Assembly (NCBI RefSeq): GCF_032144095.1
Contig: NZ_JAVSNJ010000011.1
Location: forward strand, 1-64,000
Direction of reading: 5' to 3'
Origin: Sphaerochaeta sp032144095
GTDB taxonomy: Bacteria > Spirochaetota > Spirochaetia > Sphaerochaetales > Sphaerochaetaceae
DNA: 64,000 bases
Shown: piece after piece, positions 1 to 8,428 of the stretch
How positions within the stretch are numbered: the stretch's first letter is position 1
Layout of the letters: each line of letters begins with the position of its first letter
Made by a program: the position numbers and the translations under genes
Notes under the pieces: model-generated
Databases searched by the model: none
Seen by the model: only the letters and a program-made list of their open reading frames with translations
What the model was told of the DNA's origin: nothing

Positions 1-33
1 ATAATTTTTTTTGACACAATAGAGGAGTCTTTC

Positions 34-1371
34 ATGGTAATTCTGACCTTGAACTGTGGCAGTTCATCTGCTAAGTACCAAGTGTATGACTGGGACAACA
101 AGGATATTCTGGCAGTTGGCGTTGTGGAACGCATCGGCCTGGAGTATTCGACCATCGAGCACAAAGCAACAGGAAATGGGGAGTATCGATCCAATTTCTC
201 ATCACCCACCCACAAGGAAGCAATTGAGCTCATCATTCGCTTGCTGCTCGATTCTGAGTATGGCGTCATCAAGAGCCTCTCTGAGATCGGGGCTGTAGGA
301 CATCGTGTCCTCCACGGTGGGGAAGTGTTCAAGAAGTCAGCCCTCATCACCGATGAGGTTGTCGAACAACTTCGCTCTGTCATCGCCCTGGGACCATTGC
401 ACATGCCTGCAAACATCATGGGCATTGAAGCGGCACGCAAGGCCATGCCAGACGTTCCCCAGGCTATTGTCCTTGACACAGCCTGGCACCAGACCATGCC
501 CCCAGAGGCCTTTATGTATGCTGTCCCCTATGAATGGTATACCAAGTACAATGTCAGGCGCTACGGCTTCCACGGAACCAGCCACCTCTACTGCGCAAAG
601 CGTGCAGCAGTACTGCTGGGCAAGGAGAACAAGGATACCAACGTCATCATCTGCCATATCGGAAACGGTGCCTCCATCTGTGCGGTAAAGAATGGCGTCT
701 GTGTGGACACCTCCATGGGCCTCACCCCGCTTGAGGGCCTGATCATGGGTTCCCGTTCCGGCGATATGGACCCTGCCATCATCCCCTATATGATGGGCAA
801 CACCGGCATGACAGCCCAGGAGATGGACAGCACACTCAACAAGAAGAGTGGGCTCATCGGTCTCTGTGGCAGAAGTGACCGCCGTGATGTCAAGAAGGCA
901 GCCCAGGAGGGCGACGAGAAAGCCCAGCTCAGCATCGACATGGAGTGTCGCCGCCTCGCCAAGTACATCGGTGGCTATGCTACCCTGCTTGGAGGACGCG
1001 TGGATGCCCTGGTCTTTACTGCAGGGGTCGGAGAGATGGCCCGCCACATCCGCAAGGGTGCCTGTGAGGGTATCGAGATCTTCGGCGCAAAGCTTGACGA
1101 TGCCAAGAACGAGGTCTGTTTCAGCCGCAATGGTGAGTTTGAGATCAGCACCGATGATTCACCGGTAAAGATCTTTGTCATCCCCACCGATGAAGAGCTG
1201 GTCATGACCGAAGATGCCTTTGCCCTGATGAACGGGACCTATGACATCCACACCAACTTCCACTACACATTCGAGGACAAGAACTATGTGAACAAGGGAA
1301 GGGAGCGTGACCTTGCGCTGAACATCCAGAAAAATCCTGCCCTGAAGGATATTCTTGCCTTGCCTAGGTAA
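34..1371 (+). CDS. ackA: Acetate kinase
   Basis: Interconverts acetate + ATP and acetyl phosphate + ADP in the cytoplasm, the substrate-level phosphorylation step of acetate fermentation. The family motifs are all visible: N-x-G-S-S-S-x-K at residues 7-14, GHRVLHGG, RRYGFHGTSH, HIGNGAS, GSRSGDMDP and FTAGVGE. At 445 residues it is about 40 longer than the usual 400; the extra length is a charged C-terminal tail after the last core motif. An SD-like AGAGGAG lies 7 bases before the ATG. A bidirectional terminator follows directly. A pta gene is not in view but may lie upstream of the window. Confidence 0.97.
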   Translation: MVILTLNCGSSSAKYQVYDWDNKDILAVGVVERIGLEYSTIEHKATGNGEYRSNFSSPTHKEAIELIIRLLLDSEYGVIKSLSEIGAVGHRVLHGGEVFKKSALITDEVVEQLRSVIALGPLHMPANIMGIEAARKAMPDVPQAIVLDTAWHQTMPPEAFMYAVPYEWYTKYNVRRYGFHGTSHLYCAKRAAVLLGKENKDTNVIICHIGNGASICAVKNGVCVDTSMGLTPLEGLIMGSRSGDMDPAIIPYMMGNTGMTAQEMDSTLNKKSGLIGLCGRSDRRDVKKAAQEGDEKAQLSIDMECRRLAKYIGGYATLLGGRVDALVFTAGVGEMARHIRKGACEGIEIFGAKLDDAKNEVCFSRNGEFEISTDDSPVKIFVIPTDEELVMTEDAFALMNGTYDIHTNFHYTFEDKNYVNKGRERDLALNIQKNPALKDILALPR

Positions 1372-1386
1372 GGGGGGACCCGATCG

Positions 1387-1420
1387 ATGAAAAAGGACGC
1401 CTCTGGCGTCTTTTTTCATC
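1387..1420. terminator. Bidirectional intrinsic terminator
   Basis: A GACGCC/GGCGTC stem with a 3-base loop (1396-1410) is followed by six T on the plus strand and preceded by five A, with GATG/CATC closing the outer ends. It can stop ackA and also the convergent minus-strand gene that ends at 1422. Confidence 0.88.
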
Positions 1421-1421
1421 T

Positions 1422-2042
1422 CTAGCGCAGTTTTTCCAACGCCCTGTACAGCCTGGCAAGGAAAGAGTCATCCTCTTCGTCGAACAGGGGCACATAGGTT
1501 TCGACCGTACCCATACTCGATGGCTTGATCTTGCTCTGATACTCATTCTGGATCGCCAGTTTTGCATCCTTTTCCGTTGCACTGCCATTGAGGACTGCCT
1601 GCCCTATCCGTTGGCTGTCATCACCGATGCGCATGATCTGAACCAACTCGAGGGCGTGGTTGGCCTGGATCTGTTGGATCTGGGCCTTGGTGAGGACCTG
1701 AGGGGGCAGACACTCCTCGATCAGGTAGATGGCGGCAAACTTTGCCATCGGTTGCCCCCTCTTCACCCCTGCCCGCTCCCAGGCAGTCCAGAGGCTTCCC
1801 ATAGAAGCTATGTGCACCCTCTCTCCCAGAAGCTCCAATGCCCGGACGGCCAGTGGTGAGTCAGGTATGAGAATTTCATGCTCATCGGAAAGCTTGGCAA
1901 GAAACTTCAGCTGCCCACCTTCGGTGTCACTCCTACCACTGCTGTAGCGAGGGTTGCTCCTATCTGCCTTGAGGGTACACATCACAAAACGATTGCCAAC
2001 CAGGTCGACACCCACATACTCTCTTGTCGTTTTCGTATCCAT
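1422..2042 (-). CDS. Hypothetical protein, possibly a degenerate IS110-type RNase H-like domain
   Basis: 206 residues, no signal peptide or membrane segment. The N-terminus (YVGVDLVGNRFVMCTL, residues 9-24) looks like the first beta hairpin of IS110-family DEDD transposases, and a later stretch (about residues 70-100) follows the same family's pattern of a predicted helix then a K-R motif. The KTD..DA acidic residues expected there are replaced by KRGQPMAKFAA, and no C-terminal transposase_20 domain exists. No terminal repeats flank it. AAAGGAC precedes the ATG. A host protein derived from a transposase N-terminus is one reading; an unrelated RNase H-like fold is another. Confidence 0.6.
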   Translation of the reverse strand: MDTKTTREYVGVDLVGNRFVMCTLKADRSNPRYSSGRSDTEGGQLKFLAKLSDEHEILIPDSPLAVRALELLGERVHIASMGSLWTAWERAGVKRGQPMAKFAAIYLIEECLPPQVLTKAQIQQIQANHALELVQIMRIGDDSQRIGQAVLNGSATEKDAKLAIQNEYQSKIKPSSMGTVETYVPLFDEEDDSFLARLYRALEKLR

Positions 2043-2131
2043 GTCCTTTATCGTACACCGCCTACCAGTTTTGCCTACTTATATAAGAGTTCCTCCTTGC
2101 ATGGCAAATACGAAGGTGGTACCATTATCTG

Positions 2132-2854
2132 ATGGATAATCTATTGGAAGAGCTCCAAACATATCTCTCCTCCAGCCAAAGGTGCATAACCTTGACGGGA
2201 AGCGGCGGGAAGACCACCTGCATGATCGCCCTTGCAAAGGCCTATGCCCACAAGGACAATAGGGTCCTGGTCTCCACCACCACCAAACTGGTGGGTCCTG
2301 ACAAGCAAGAGTATGGGTGCGATACCTATTTCTTCGATGAGAGGGTCCTCTCCTACCACCCATCCAGGGGAGAGAGGGTTTTCTACACCCATCTGGCCCA
2401 AAAGGCGGTAGCCCCCCCTTTGGAGAACCTTGAGGCCCTGCTCGACCGCTATGACGTGGTGGTCCTTGAAGGTGATGGCTCGATGAACCTCGGCCTCAAG
2501 CTCCATGTAGAGCGGGACCCGGTTGTACCGTCCTTTACCACAGCCACCATCTGCCTGGCCTCGTTCTCGCTTCTGGGGGAGCCCTTCAGGAAGAACTGCT
2601 TTGGGTCAGAGCACTATACCGATGCCTTCCCCGACTCGCTGGTTACCCTGGAAACGTACGAAAGGCTCTTGCACCATGGGCAAGGCATCCTCAAGAGTGC
2701 TCAGGGAAAAACGGTGGTCCTCTTCAACCAGTGCAGGGAGGAGGACCTGCAACAGTGCAAGAAGCTCTCCCTCATGGATCTTCCATCCCAGCAATACGCC
2801 CTTTGGTTTGGCTCCCTGAAGGCCAACAAGCTCATCTATAGGAAACCAGTATGA
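2132..2854 (+). CDS. yqeC: Selenium-dependent molybdenum hydroxylase accessory protein YqeC
   Basis: Putative nucleotide-binding maturation factor of selenium-dependent molybdenum hydroxylases. A P-loop-like GSGGKTT occurs at residues 23-29, followed by the YqeC-typical STTTKL segment near residue 50 and VVLEGDGS about residue 109; 240 residues is normal. AAGGTGG sits 13 bases before the ATG. The stop overlaps the next gene's ATG by four bases (ATGA), so it is translationally coupled to the XdhC-YqeB fusion. In the families known from E. coli and clostridia, YqeB and YqeC co-occur with SelD, as they do here. The exact reaction is not established. Confidence 0.9.
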   Translation: MDNLLEELQTYLSSSQRCITLTGSGGKTTCMIALAKAYAHKDNRVLVSTTTKLVGPDKQEYGCDTYFFDERVLSYHPSRGERVFYTHLAQKAVAPPLENLEALLDRYDVVVLEGDGSMNLGLKLHVERDPVVPSFTTATICLASFSLLGEPFRKNCFGSEHYTDAFPDSLVTLETYERLLHHGQGILKSAQGKTVVLFNQCREEDLQQCKKLSLMDLPSQQYALWFGSLKANKLIYRKPV

Positions 2855-4653
2855 ACAAACAACTATTCTGCAGGGCAAGCGAACTTGAGGCTACCCTCTC
2901 CCCCTTTGCCTTGGTCACCATCCTTACCACCACAGGCTCTGCCTCGAGAAACCAGGGCAGCATGCTGGTGGAGCCCTCGGGGGCGACAACCTCCACCATT
3001 GGTGGGGGGCTTCTTGAGGCCTTTGCCATCGAAGAGGCAAAAAAGGCGATCAGGGAGGGGCAGCAGAGTCTCTGCCTGGATTTTACCGTCGACCAGGAGG
3101 CAAAGAAGGGAGCCGGAAAGGTATCCCTCGCCATCCAGGTATTCGCACACGAGGAAGGCGGCTCCTTCTTCTCCCTTGCCCACCAGTGGGAAGCCAGCAC
3201 CATCCCCTTTGTGTTCGGATTCAGCCTGAACACCCATGCCTCACCCTTTTTGCTCTCCGCCTCCCACCAGTGTGTTGGCAGTTGTGACCCTGAACTGCTC
3301 AACCATGCGAAAAAGCAGCTGGAGGAAGGGGCGGACAAGCGGGTTGCACTTACCAGCGGTGAGTATTTCCTCACCATCCCGACCCCTCTTGTCAACCTCC
3401 TGCTTATCGGGGGAGGGCATGTAAACCAGGCAATTGCGAACCTCTGCCACGCTCTTGGCTATGGAGTGCAGGTGGTGGAGACCAGGGCAGAATTCGCCAC
3501 AAACACACTCTTCCCCTATGCAAGGAAGTTTTCCGTTGCCACCACCATTGCCAAGGCACTGGAGGGTGTCGACATCAACCGATTCACCTACACAGTGATA
3601 GCATCCCACAACGTCGACCAGGGGTCACTGGAATATCTGGTCAGCACACCCACTCCCTACATAGGGGTACTGGGTTCCCGCCTGAAGGCGAGGATGCTCT
3701 TTGAGCGTATCAGCGTCCCGCTAAAAGAAAGGAACAGGATCTTCTGTCCGATAGGGCTGGACATCGGCACGGAGACACCCCAGGAGATTGCCTTAAGCGT
3801 CCTGTCCCAGGTGATGAAGGAGAAGAGCCAGAGGACCGGCAAGGCCCTGCGCGACCTTGAGCGGAATCTTGTGGTGGTCAGGGGAGCTGGAGACCTGGCA
3901 ACCGGGGTCATCATCCGCCTCAGGAATGCTGGCTACCCGGTTGTAGTGTGGGAAACCGACAAACCTACGGTGATTCGCTCCACTGTCAGCCTCGCCCAGG
4001 CGATGTTCTGTTCAGAGACCGAGGTAGAGGGTGTAAAGGCCAAAAGGTGCAAGGATGTCGATGAGGCTTTGGATGTGCTCCAGCAGGGCACCGTCCCGAT
4101 CCTTGCAGACCCCCAAGGCGAGTCGTTGGGAAAACTGAGGCCGATCTGCCTGGTAGATGCAATCCTGGCAAAGAGGAACCTGGGAACCAGGATCGATCTT
4201 GCCCCCCTGGTCATAGCCCTGGGCCCCGGTTTCAAGGCCGGAGAGGATTGTCATGTGGTCATTGAGACCAAACGGGGACATAGCCTGGGTAGGATCATCC
4301 ATCAGGGTGAGGCGATTGCCAATACCGGCATACCCGGTCTCATCGCAGGGTATGGAAGGGAGCGGGTCATCCACAGCCCTTGCGCCGGAATCTTTGTTGG
4401 CAAGGCCACGATAGGGGACCTGGTAGAGAAGGACCAGGTCATCGCCTATGTGGGAGAGGTGCCTGTACTTGCCACAATTGACGGTATGGTCAGGGGAATG
4501 CTCAACTCCGGCCTGACCGTTCCTGAGCAGTTCAAGATCGCCGACATCGACCCCAGGGGACGGGAAGCCGACTACACCACCGTAAGCGACAAGGCAAAGG
4601 CGATAGGGGGCTCGGTCCTGGAGGTATTGGATGGTTTTTTGGGTGGACGGTGA
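2851..4653 (+). CDS. yqeB: XdhC-YqeB fusion, selenium-dependent molybdenum cofactor maturation protein
   Basis: 600 residues made of two families usually encoded separately. Residues 1-110 are an XdhC/CoxI N-domain (GSASRNQGSMLV, then IGGGLLEAFAIEEA); residues 183-325 are the XdhC Rossmann domain (LLLIGGGHVNQAIANL, TPYIGVLGSRLKARM); residues 338-600 are YqeB (VVVRGAGDLATGVIIRLRNAG, IALGPGFKAGEDCHVVIET, TNTGIPGLIAGYGRERV-like core). XdhC proteins bind Moco and help sulfurate it before insertion into hydroxylases; YqeB is known only as an accessory of the selenium-dependent ones. Coupled to yqeC. Its stop abuts the stop of convergent selD with no base between. Confidence 0.92.
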   Translation: MNKQLFCRASELEATLSPFALVTILTTTGSASRNQGSMLVEPSGATTSTIGGGLLEAFAIEEAKKAIREGQQSLCLDFTVDQEAKKGAGKVSLAIQVFAHEEGGSFFSLAHQWEASTIPFVFGFSLNTHASPFLLSASHQCVGSCDPELLNHAKKQLEEGADKRVALTSGEYFLTIPTPLVNLLLIGGGHVNQAIANLCHALGYGVQVVETRAEFATNTLFPYARKFSVATTIAKALEGVDINRFTYTVIASHNVDQGSLEYLVSTPTPYIGVLGSRLKARMLFERISVPLKERNRIFCPIGLDIGTETPQEIALSVLSQVMKEKSQRTGKALRDLERNLVVVRGAGDLATGVIIRLRNAGYPVVVWETDKPTVIRSTVSLAQAMFCSETEVEGVKAKRCKDVDEALDVLQQGTVPILADPQGESLGKLRPICLVDAILAKRNLGTRIDLAPLVIALGPGFKAGEDCHVVIETKRGHSLGRIIHQGEAIANTGIPGLIAGYGRERVIHSPCAGIFVGKATIGDLVEKDQVIAYVGEVPVLATIDGMVRGMLNSGLTVPEQFKIADIDPRGREADYTTVSDKAKAIGGSVLEVLDGFLGGR

Positions 4654-4666
4654 CTACCTCACCGTC
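4646..4666. terminator. Hairpin spanning both convergent stop codons
   Basis: GACGGTGA (4646-4653) pairs perfectly with TCACCGTC (4659-4666) around a 5-base loop. The 5' arm contains the yqeB stop and the loop starts the selD stop. No T-run follows on either strand, so termination may need a factor; mRNA 3'-end protection is equally possible. Confidence 0.55.
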
Positions 4667-5667
4667 AGATGCCTATCTCCCAGCCTCTCAACAAAGCCGA
4701 TGACAGAGAACCCTGTCTCCCTGCAATAGAGGCGGGCATCCTCAGCAGGCATAGCCAACAGCAGGCCTCCTGATGTCTGGGGGTCGTAGAGGATGCTCTC
4801 GATCTCCGGGGGAAGTTCTATCTCAAACTTCACCTTATCCTGGAGATACTCCTTGTTGTTATAGAGTCCACCAGGGTTCATGCCAAGACGGGAGTACTCC
4901 TTGGCCGCCTCAAACATAGGCACCTTCCCATGCTCCACCACCATGGTGACCTTGCTGGAATGGGCCATTTCATAGAGGTGTCCGAGCAAAGAGAACCCCG
5001 TTACGTCGGTGGCGGCGTGGACGGTAAACCTGGTGGCAACATCGCGTGCATACTTGTTGAGGGTGACCATGCTCTCTATGGCTGTCTGGGCCGCCTCCTC
5101 ACTTGCAAGCCCTGCCTTTACCGCTGTGTTGATGATGCCGACCCCCAAGCTCTTGGTAAGGACCAGAAGGTCCCCCTCAAGGGCCCCCTCATTCTTCCAC
5201 ACAGACCCTTCCTTGCCAAAGCCAGTCACACAGAGCCCATATTTGGGGGTTGGGTCGCTGATGGTATGCCCCCCTGCTATGACAGCCCCTGCCTCGGCGA
5301 CCTTGCTCTGGCCTCCCAGCATGATCTGTCGCATGACGTCAAGCTCAAGGCAGGAGGGAAAACAGAGGAGGTTCATGGCTACCTTCGGTTCGCTTCCCAT
5401 CGCATAGATGTCACTCAAGGCATTTGCAGCGGCAACCTGGCCAAAGATGAAGGGGTCGTCGACCATCGGGGGGAAGAAGTCCACAGTCTGGATGACCAGA
5501 GTCCCATCCTCCAGGCGATAGACCAGTGCATCGTCACTGTTCTCGTACCCCCCTACCAACTCAGGACAGGGGATGAAAGGGAGGGAATCCAGAACTTCAT
5601 GCAACTGCTTTGGTGAAAGCTTTGCCGCACAGCCTGCGGTCTTTACCAGTGATGTGAGTTTTACCAT
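4654..5667 (-). CDS. selD: Selenide, water dikinase
   Basis: Makes selenophosphate from selenide and ATP. The catalytic N-terminal segment reads TAGCAAKLSP (Cys13, Lys16), so this is the cysteine form rather than selenocysteine; the second Cys of the common GCGCK is Ala. The glycine-rich ATP-binding region (residues 40-90, with QTVDFFPPMVDDPFIFGQ and AAANALSDIYAMG) and the C-terminal DPQTSGGLL motif are intact. 337 residues is normal. The gene sits tail to tail with yqeB, which suggests a role in selenium supply to molybdenum hydroxylases; selA, selB and selC are not in this window. Confidence 0.95.
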   Translation of the reverse strand: MVKLTSLVKTAGCAAKLSPKQLHEVLDSLPFIPCPELVGGYENSDDALVYRLEDGTLVIQTVDFFPPMVDDPFIFGQVAAANALSDIYAMGSEPKVAMNLLCFPSCLELDVMRQIMLGGQSKVAEAGAVIAGGHTISDPTPKYGLCVTGFGKEGSVWKNEGALEGDLLVLTKSLGVGIINTAVKAGLASEEAAQTAIESMVTLNKYARDVATRFTVHAATDVTGFSLLGHLYEMAHSSKVTMVVEHGKVPMFEAAKEYSRLGMNPGGLYNNKEYLQDKVKFEIELPPEIESILYDPQTSGGLLLAMPAEDARLYCRETGFSVIGFVERLGDRHLTVR

Positions 5668-5864
5668 GGTCTATCCTTTGTTCAGCAGAAATTGAGTCTT
5701 CAGATACAATATCTAGGTATAGTAAACCATTGTTTTATTAAAAATTCAATGGATTATTTACAATTCCTATGCTATTCTCATCCTATAAAATGGCTTGGAG
5801 AAATAGGCTAAACCATGGCAAGCGTAAGAGTTGACCCCCCTCTTCAAGATTGTAGGAGAGTACC

Positions 5865-6827
5865 ATGAACCACTATTATACGACCCTGCTCGAGACCCTG
5901 AAAACAGAACCCCTGATACGAAAGACCGTCCTTACAGGGGAGGCTACCGGATGCGAGGCCCTCTTCTCCCAGGGCAAGATGGTTGCAAGCCTTGGAAGTG
6001 AGGGAGAAGCCTGGGAGGGTGAGGACCTGCTTGTGGAGAACCTTGGCTCCAAGATCGAGCTGGTCATCTGTGGGGGTGGCCATGTGGCCAAGGAGCTCTA
6101 CGCCCTGGCTACGCAGCTGGAGATGGAGATATCGATCCTTGATGAGAGGGAGGAGTTCTGCAACCCTACCCTCTACCCCAAGGCCTCCCTCTACTGTGCA
6201 CCGTTTGGGGAAACATTCGCAAAAAGCCAGCCTTGGATCAAGCCATTCTTCGTTCTGGTCACCCGCGGCCATGGCTTTGACCAGTTCTGCCTGGAAAAGA
6301 CCCTGGCCCTCCCCCACGCATATATCGGCATGATAGGCAGTAGGCACAAGGTTGCCATCACATTGGACAACCTGGAGAAGAAAGGTATCCCACAGCAGGC
6401 CCTTTCGACGGTGCACACCCCGATAGGGCTTCCCATAGGAGCTGTGACTGCTGCGGAGATTGCCATCAGCATCATGGCCCAGATCATCGGTGTCTACCGT
6501 AAGGAGGACAACCTGGTTAGGCTTGACCCGAAACTTTTGCGTACCATTGCCGAAAGGAAGGGGTACATCCTGGCGAGGGTTGTCAAGAAGAGTGGGTCTG
6601 CCCCCTGTGACGTGGGCTTCCAGATCGCGGTCTTCAGTGACGGGACAACACAAGGCACTGTTGGTGGGGGGCTGGTTGAGGCTAAGGCCATCGCCCATGC
6701 CAAGGAGATGCTCAGCTCTCCAGCCCTTTCCGATGTGGTGGTCGAATATGGGCTGGACAGCTCAAAGGCAGGGTCGCTGGGCATGATCTGTGGTGGGGAT
6801 GTCCATATCCTGTTTCAGCGCAGGTGA
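5865..6827 (+). CDS. XdhC-family Moco maturation protein with reversed domain order
   Basis: 320 residues. The Rossmann (XdhC_C) domain comes first, residues 64-210 (IELVICGGGHVAKELY, AYIGMIGSRHKVAI, TPIGLPIGAVTAAEIAISIMAQ), and the CoxI-type domain second, residues 224-320 (ARVVKKSGSAPCDVG, GTVGGGLVEAKAIAHA, GMICGGDVHI). The neighbouring fusion has the opposite, canonical order. A role in handling or sulfuration of molybdenum cofactor follows from the family. TAGGAGA precedes the ATG by 6 bases. The last 13 bases overlap the convergent FemX-like gene. A non-coding stretch of about 200 bases upstream is A+T rich and probably holds the divergent promoters for this gene and selD. Confidence 0.88.
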   Translation: MNHYYTTLLETLKTEPLIRKTVLTGEATGCEALFSQGKMVASLGSEGEAWEGEDLLVENLGSKIELVICGGGHVAKELYALATQLEMEISILDEREEFCNPTLYPKASLYCAPFGETFAKSQPWIKPFFVLVTRGHGFDQFCLEKTLALPHAYIGMIGSRHKVAITLDNLEKKGIPQQALSTVHTPIGLPIGAVTAAEIAISIMAQIIGVYRKEDNLVRLDPKLLRTIAERKGYILARVVKKSGSAPCDVGFQIAVFSDGTTQGTVGGGLVEAKAIAHAKEMLSSPALSDVVVEYGLDSSKAGSLGMICGGDVHILFQRR

Positions 6828-7888
6828 TAGCCCTTGTCCATCATCTCAAAGGCATAGAGCTTCTTGCCTTCGTCCTGGTCATACCAGTAGTCCCAGCACC
6901 CCATCCTATGGAAGAAAGATCCTCCAAACCCCTTCTTGAAGGTCGTCAGGTTGCTCATGGGATGGTCTTTCTCCTCGGTGGGTGAGACACCAAAGAGGTC
7001 GTAGCTCGTACAACCCCATGACCGGGCAAGCTCTATGGCCTTCCACTGCAGGGCGTAAGTGCTCATGCTGTTGCGGTTGCTCGAGGACGATGCCCCATAG
7101 AGGTAGGTAGCCCTGTCGCCTGAGCGGGTGAGAAACATTGATGAGAGGGGCACTCCATCAAGAGAGGCGACCAGCAGGGAAAAATAGGGTTTGTCCAGTT
7201 CGGAGATGAACAGCGACTCAAAGAAGGAGAGGTCATGCAGGTGGATGTTGTTCCTCTGGCAGGTCTCCTGGTAGAGAGCGTAGAAGATGGGCAACCCCTC
7301 ACGGGTCACCTCCTGTACCTCAACACCCTTACGGTGGGCAAGCCTGATATTGTAGCGGGTCTTGTGGTGCATCCGCTCAAGCAGCTCATCCTCACCTCCC
7401 CTCAAATCGACAAACATCGTATTGGATGGCAGCTGGTCAGAGCATGACTTACGGATCTGGTGGTAGTTGGTCCCCCAGTTGAGGCGGAGCTCCTGCAACT
7501 CACGGGAGAGGTCATCCTCCTCCCAGACCCGTTGCCAAGGCAGGTCATACCGAAGCAGGATGCACGATGGCGGCAGCTTCTCCTGCAGCTGGATGGAGAG
7601 GTCCTCCAGGAAAGGGCCCATCTTGTCCTGCAGCGGCTTGAGAACCGGCCCATACGGGACATAGCCGATGGTCTGGTCCCGGTTGATCGGGCTGAGCAGC
7701 ACAAGCACATCATCCAGCAGGTAGGACGATCCTCCCAGTTCTGAGATGTCCGAAGAGCGGACCTTTATATCGAAAGCCTTGGTCTGGTATCCTTGGTTTT
7801 GTTTTACTTGCGACCAGAAAGAGCTCTGGTGCAAAAGAGGCGTATCATACAGGTAAGAAGTCTCCTTCTCCTGCAACATAAGATTCAT
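6815..7888 (-). CDS. FemX/FemAB-type peptidoglycan aminoacyltransferase-like protein
   Basis: 357 residues, a double GNAT-fold FemAB family member: FVDLRGGEDELLERMHHKTRYNIRLAHRKGVEV (near residues 157-189) is the hallmark of the family, and LYGASSSSNRNSMSTYALQWKAIELARSWGCTSYDLFGV near residues 270-308 is the second conserved region. Known members use aminoacyl-tRNA to add residues to the peptidoglycan stem or act on related cell-wall precursors. No coiled-coil insertion for tRNA binding is obvious, so a FemX/BacA-like variant acting on another acceptor is possible. No functional link to the flanking genes is evident. Confidence 0.8.
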   Translation of the reverse strand: MNLMLQEKETSYLYDTPLLHQSSFWSQVKQNQGYQTKAFDIKVRSSDISELGGSSYLLDDVLVLLSPINRDQTIGYVPYGPVLKPLQDKMGPFLEDLSIQLQEKLPPSCILLRYDLPWQRVWEEDDLSRELQELRLNWGTNYHQIRKSCSDQLPSNTMFVDLRGGEDELLERMHHKTRYNIRLAHRKGVEVQEVTREGLPIFYALYQETCQRNNIHLHDLSFFESLFISELDKPYFSLLVASLDGVPLSSMFLTRSGDRATYLYGASSSSNRNSMSTYALQWKAIELARSWGCTSYDLFGVSPTEEKDHPMSNLTTFKKGFGGSFFHRMGCWDYWYDQDEGKKLYAFEMMDKGYHLR

Positions 7889-8050
7889 CGCATTCCCCCA
7901 AAAGCGTTATGCAAGTTAAGACCATACCACACTCTGCTGGGGCTGTGAAGAGGCCTGCCCTCCACCTGGTAATGAGGGAAATACCGAAATATGGGTGAAT
8001 ACCCCTTGGATAAATCCCAGAAGAGAAGTACGGTTACAGCAGGAGGCACT

Positions 8051-8428
8051 ATGGCAAGGAAAATAGTTTTTTACTGGTGTCCTGTCTGCCACTCGATCGT
8101 AGAGCTGGTGGAGAACGGAGGGCACTCACTTACCTGCTGTGGGCAACCCATGGAGAGGCTGAAGCCCAAGGAAGAGGGAGAGGGGTCCGAATACCATCTT
8201 CCGGACCTGAAGCATCGTGACGGGCTTCTGTATGTGAATGTGGGCAGCAAGCCCCATCCCCAGTCAGAGGACCATCATATCAAGTTCATCGTGTTTGTGA
8301 CAAAACAGACGGTACGGCGTAGCGACATCAAGAGCAACAGCATGGCAACCGCCGTCTTTACCGACAAAGATCATGGAGATGTATATGCATACTGTTCAAT
8401 CCACGGATTGTGGCAATCCTCCTTCTAG
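8051..8428 (+). CDS. dfx: Desulfoferrodoxin (superoxide reductase)
   Basis: Reduces superoxide to peroxide in the cytoplasm without making oxygen, typical of anaerobes. The N-terminal desulforedoxin FeS4 site is complete (CPVC, then CCGQPM 15 residues later); the catalytic Fe(His4Cys) site is represented by KPHPQSEDHHIKFI and the C-terminal CSIHGLW. The open frame runs back to 7991, but AGGAGG ends 4 bases before the ATG at 8051 and gives a 125-residue protein, the standard length. Its 3' end overlaps the next gene by 56 bases. Superoxide dismutase is also encoded in this window, so two superoxide defences coexist. Confidence 0.95.
   Translation: MARKIVFYWCPVCHSIVELVENGGHSLTCCGQPMERLKPKEEGEGSEYHLPDLKHRDGLLYVNVGSKPHPQSEDHHIKFIVFVTKQTVRRSDIKSNSMATAVFTDKDHGDVYAYCSIHGLWQSSF

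Noticed and set aside
337..1047. Long minus-strand frame inside ackA (236 codons)
   Set aside because: It is antisense to a gene with every acetate kinase motif, has no family resemblance and no SD; it reflects codon bias.
5844..6698. Long minus-strand frame opposite the second XdhC gene
   Set aside because: The composition is that of a reverse-frame shadow and the plus-strand protein has clear XdhC motifs.
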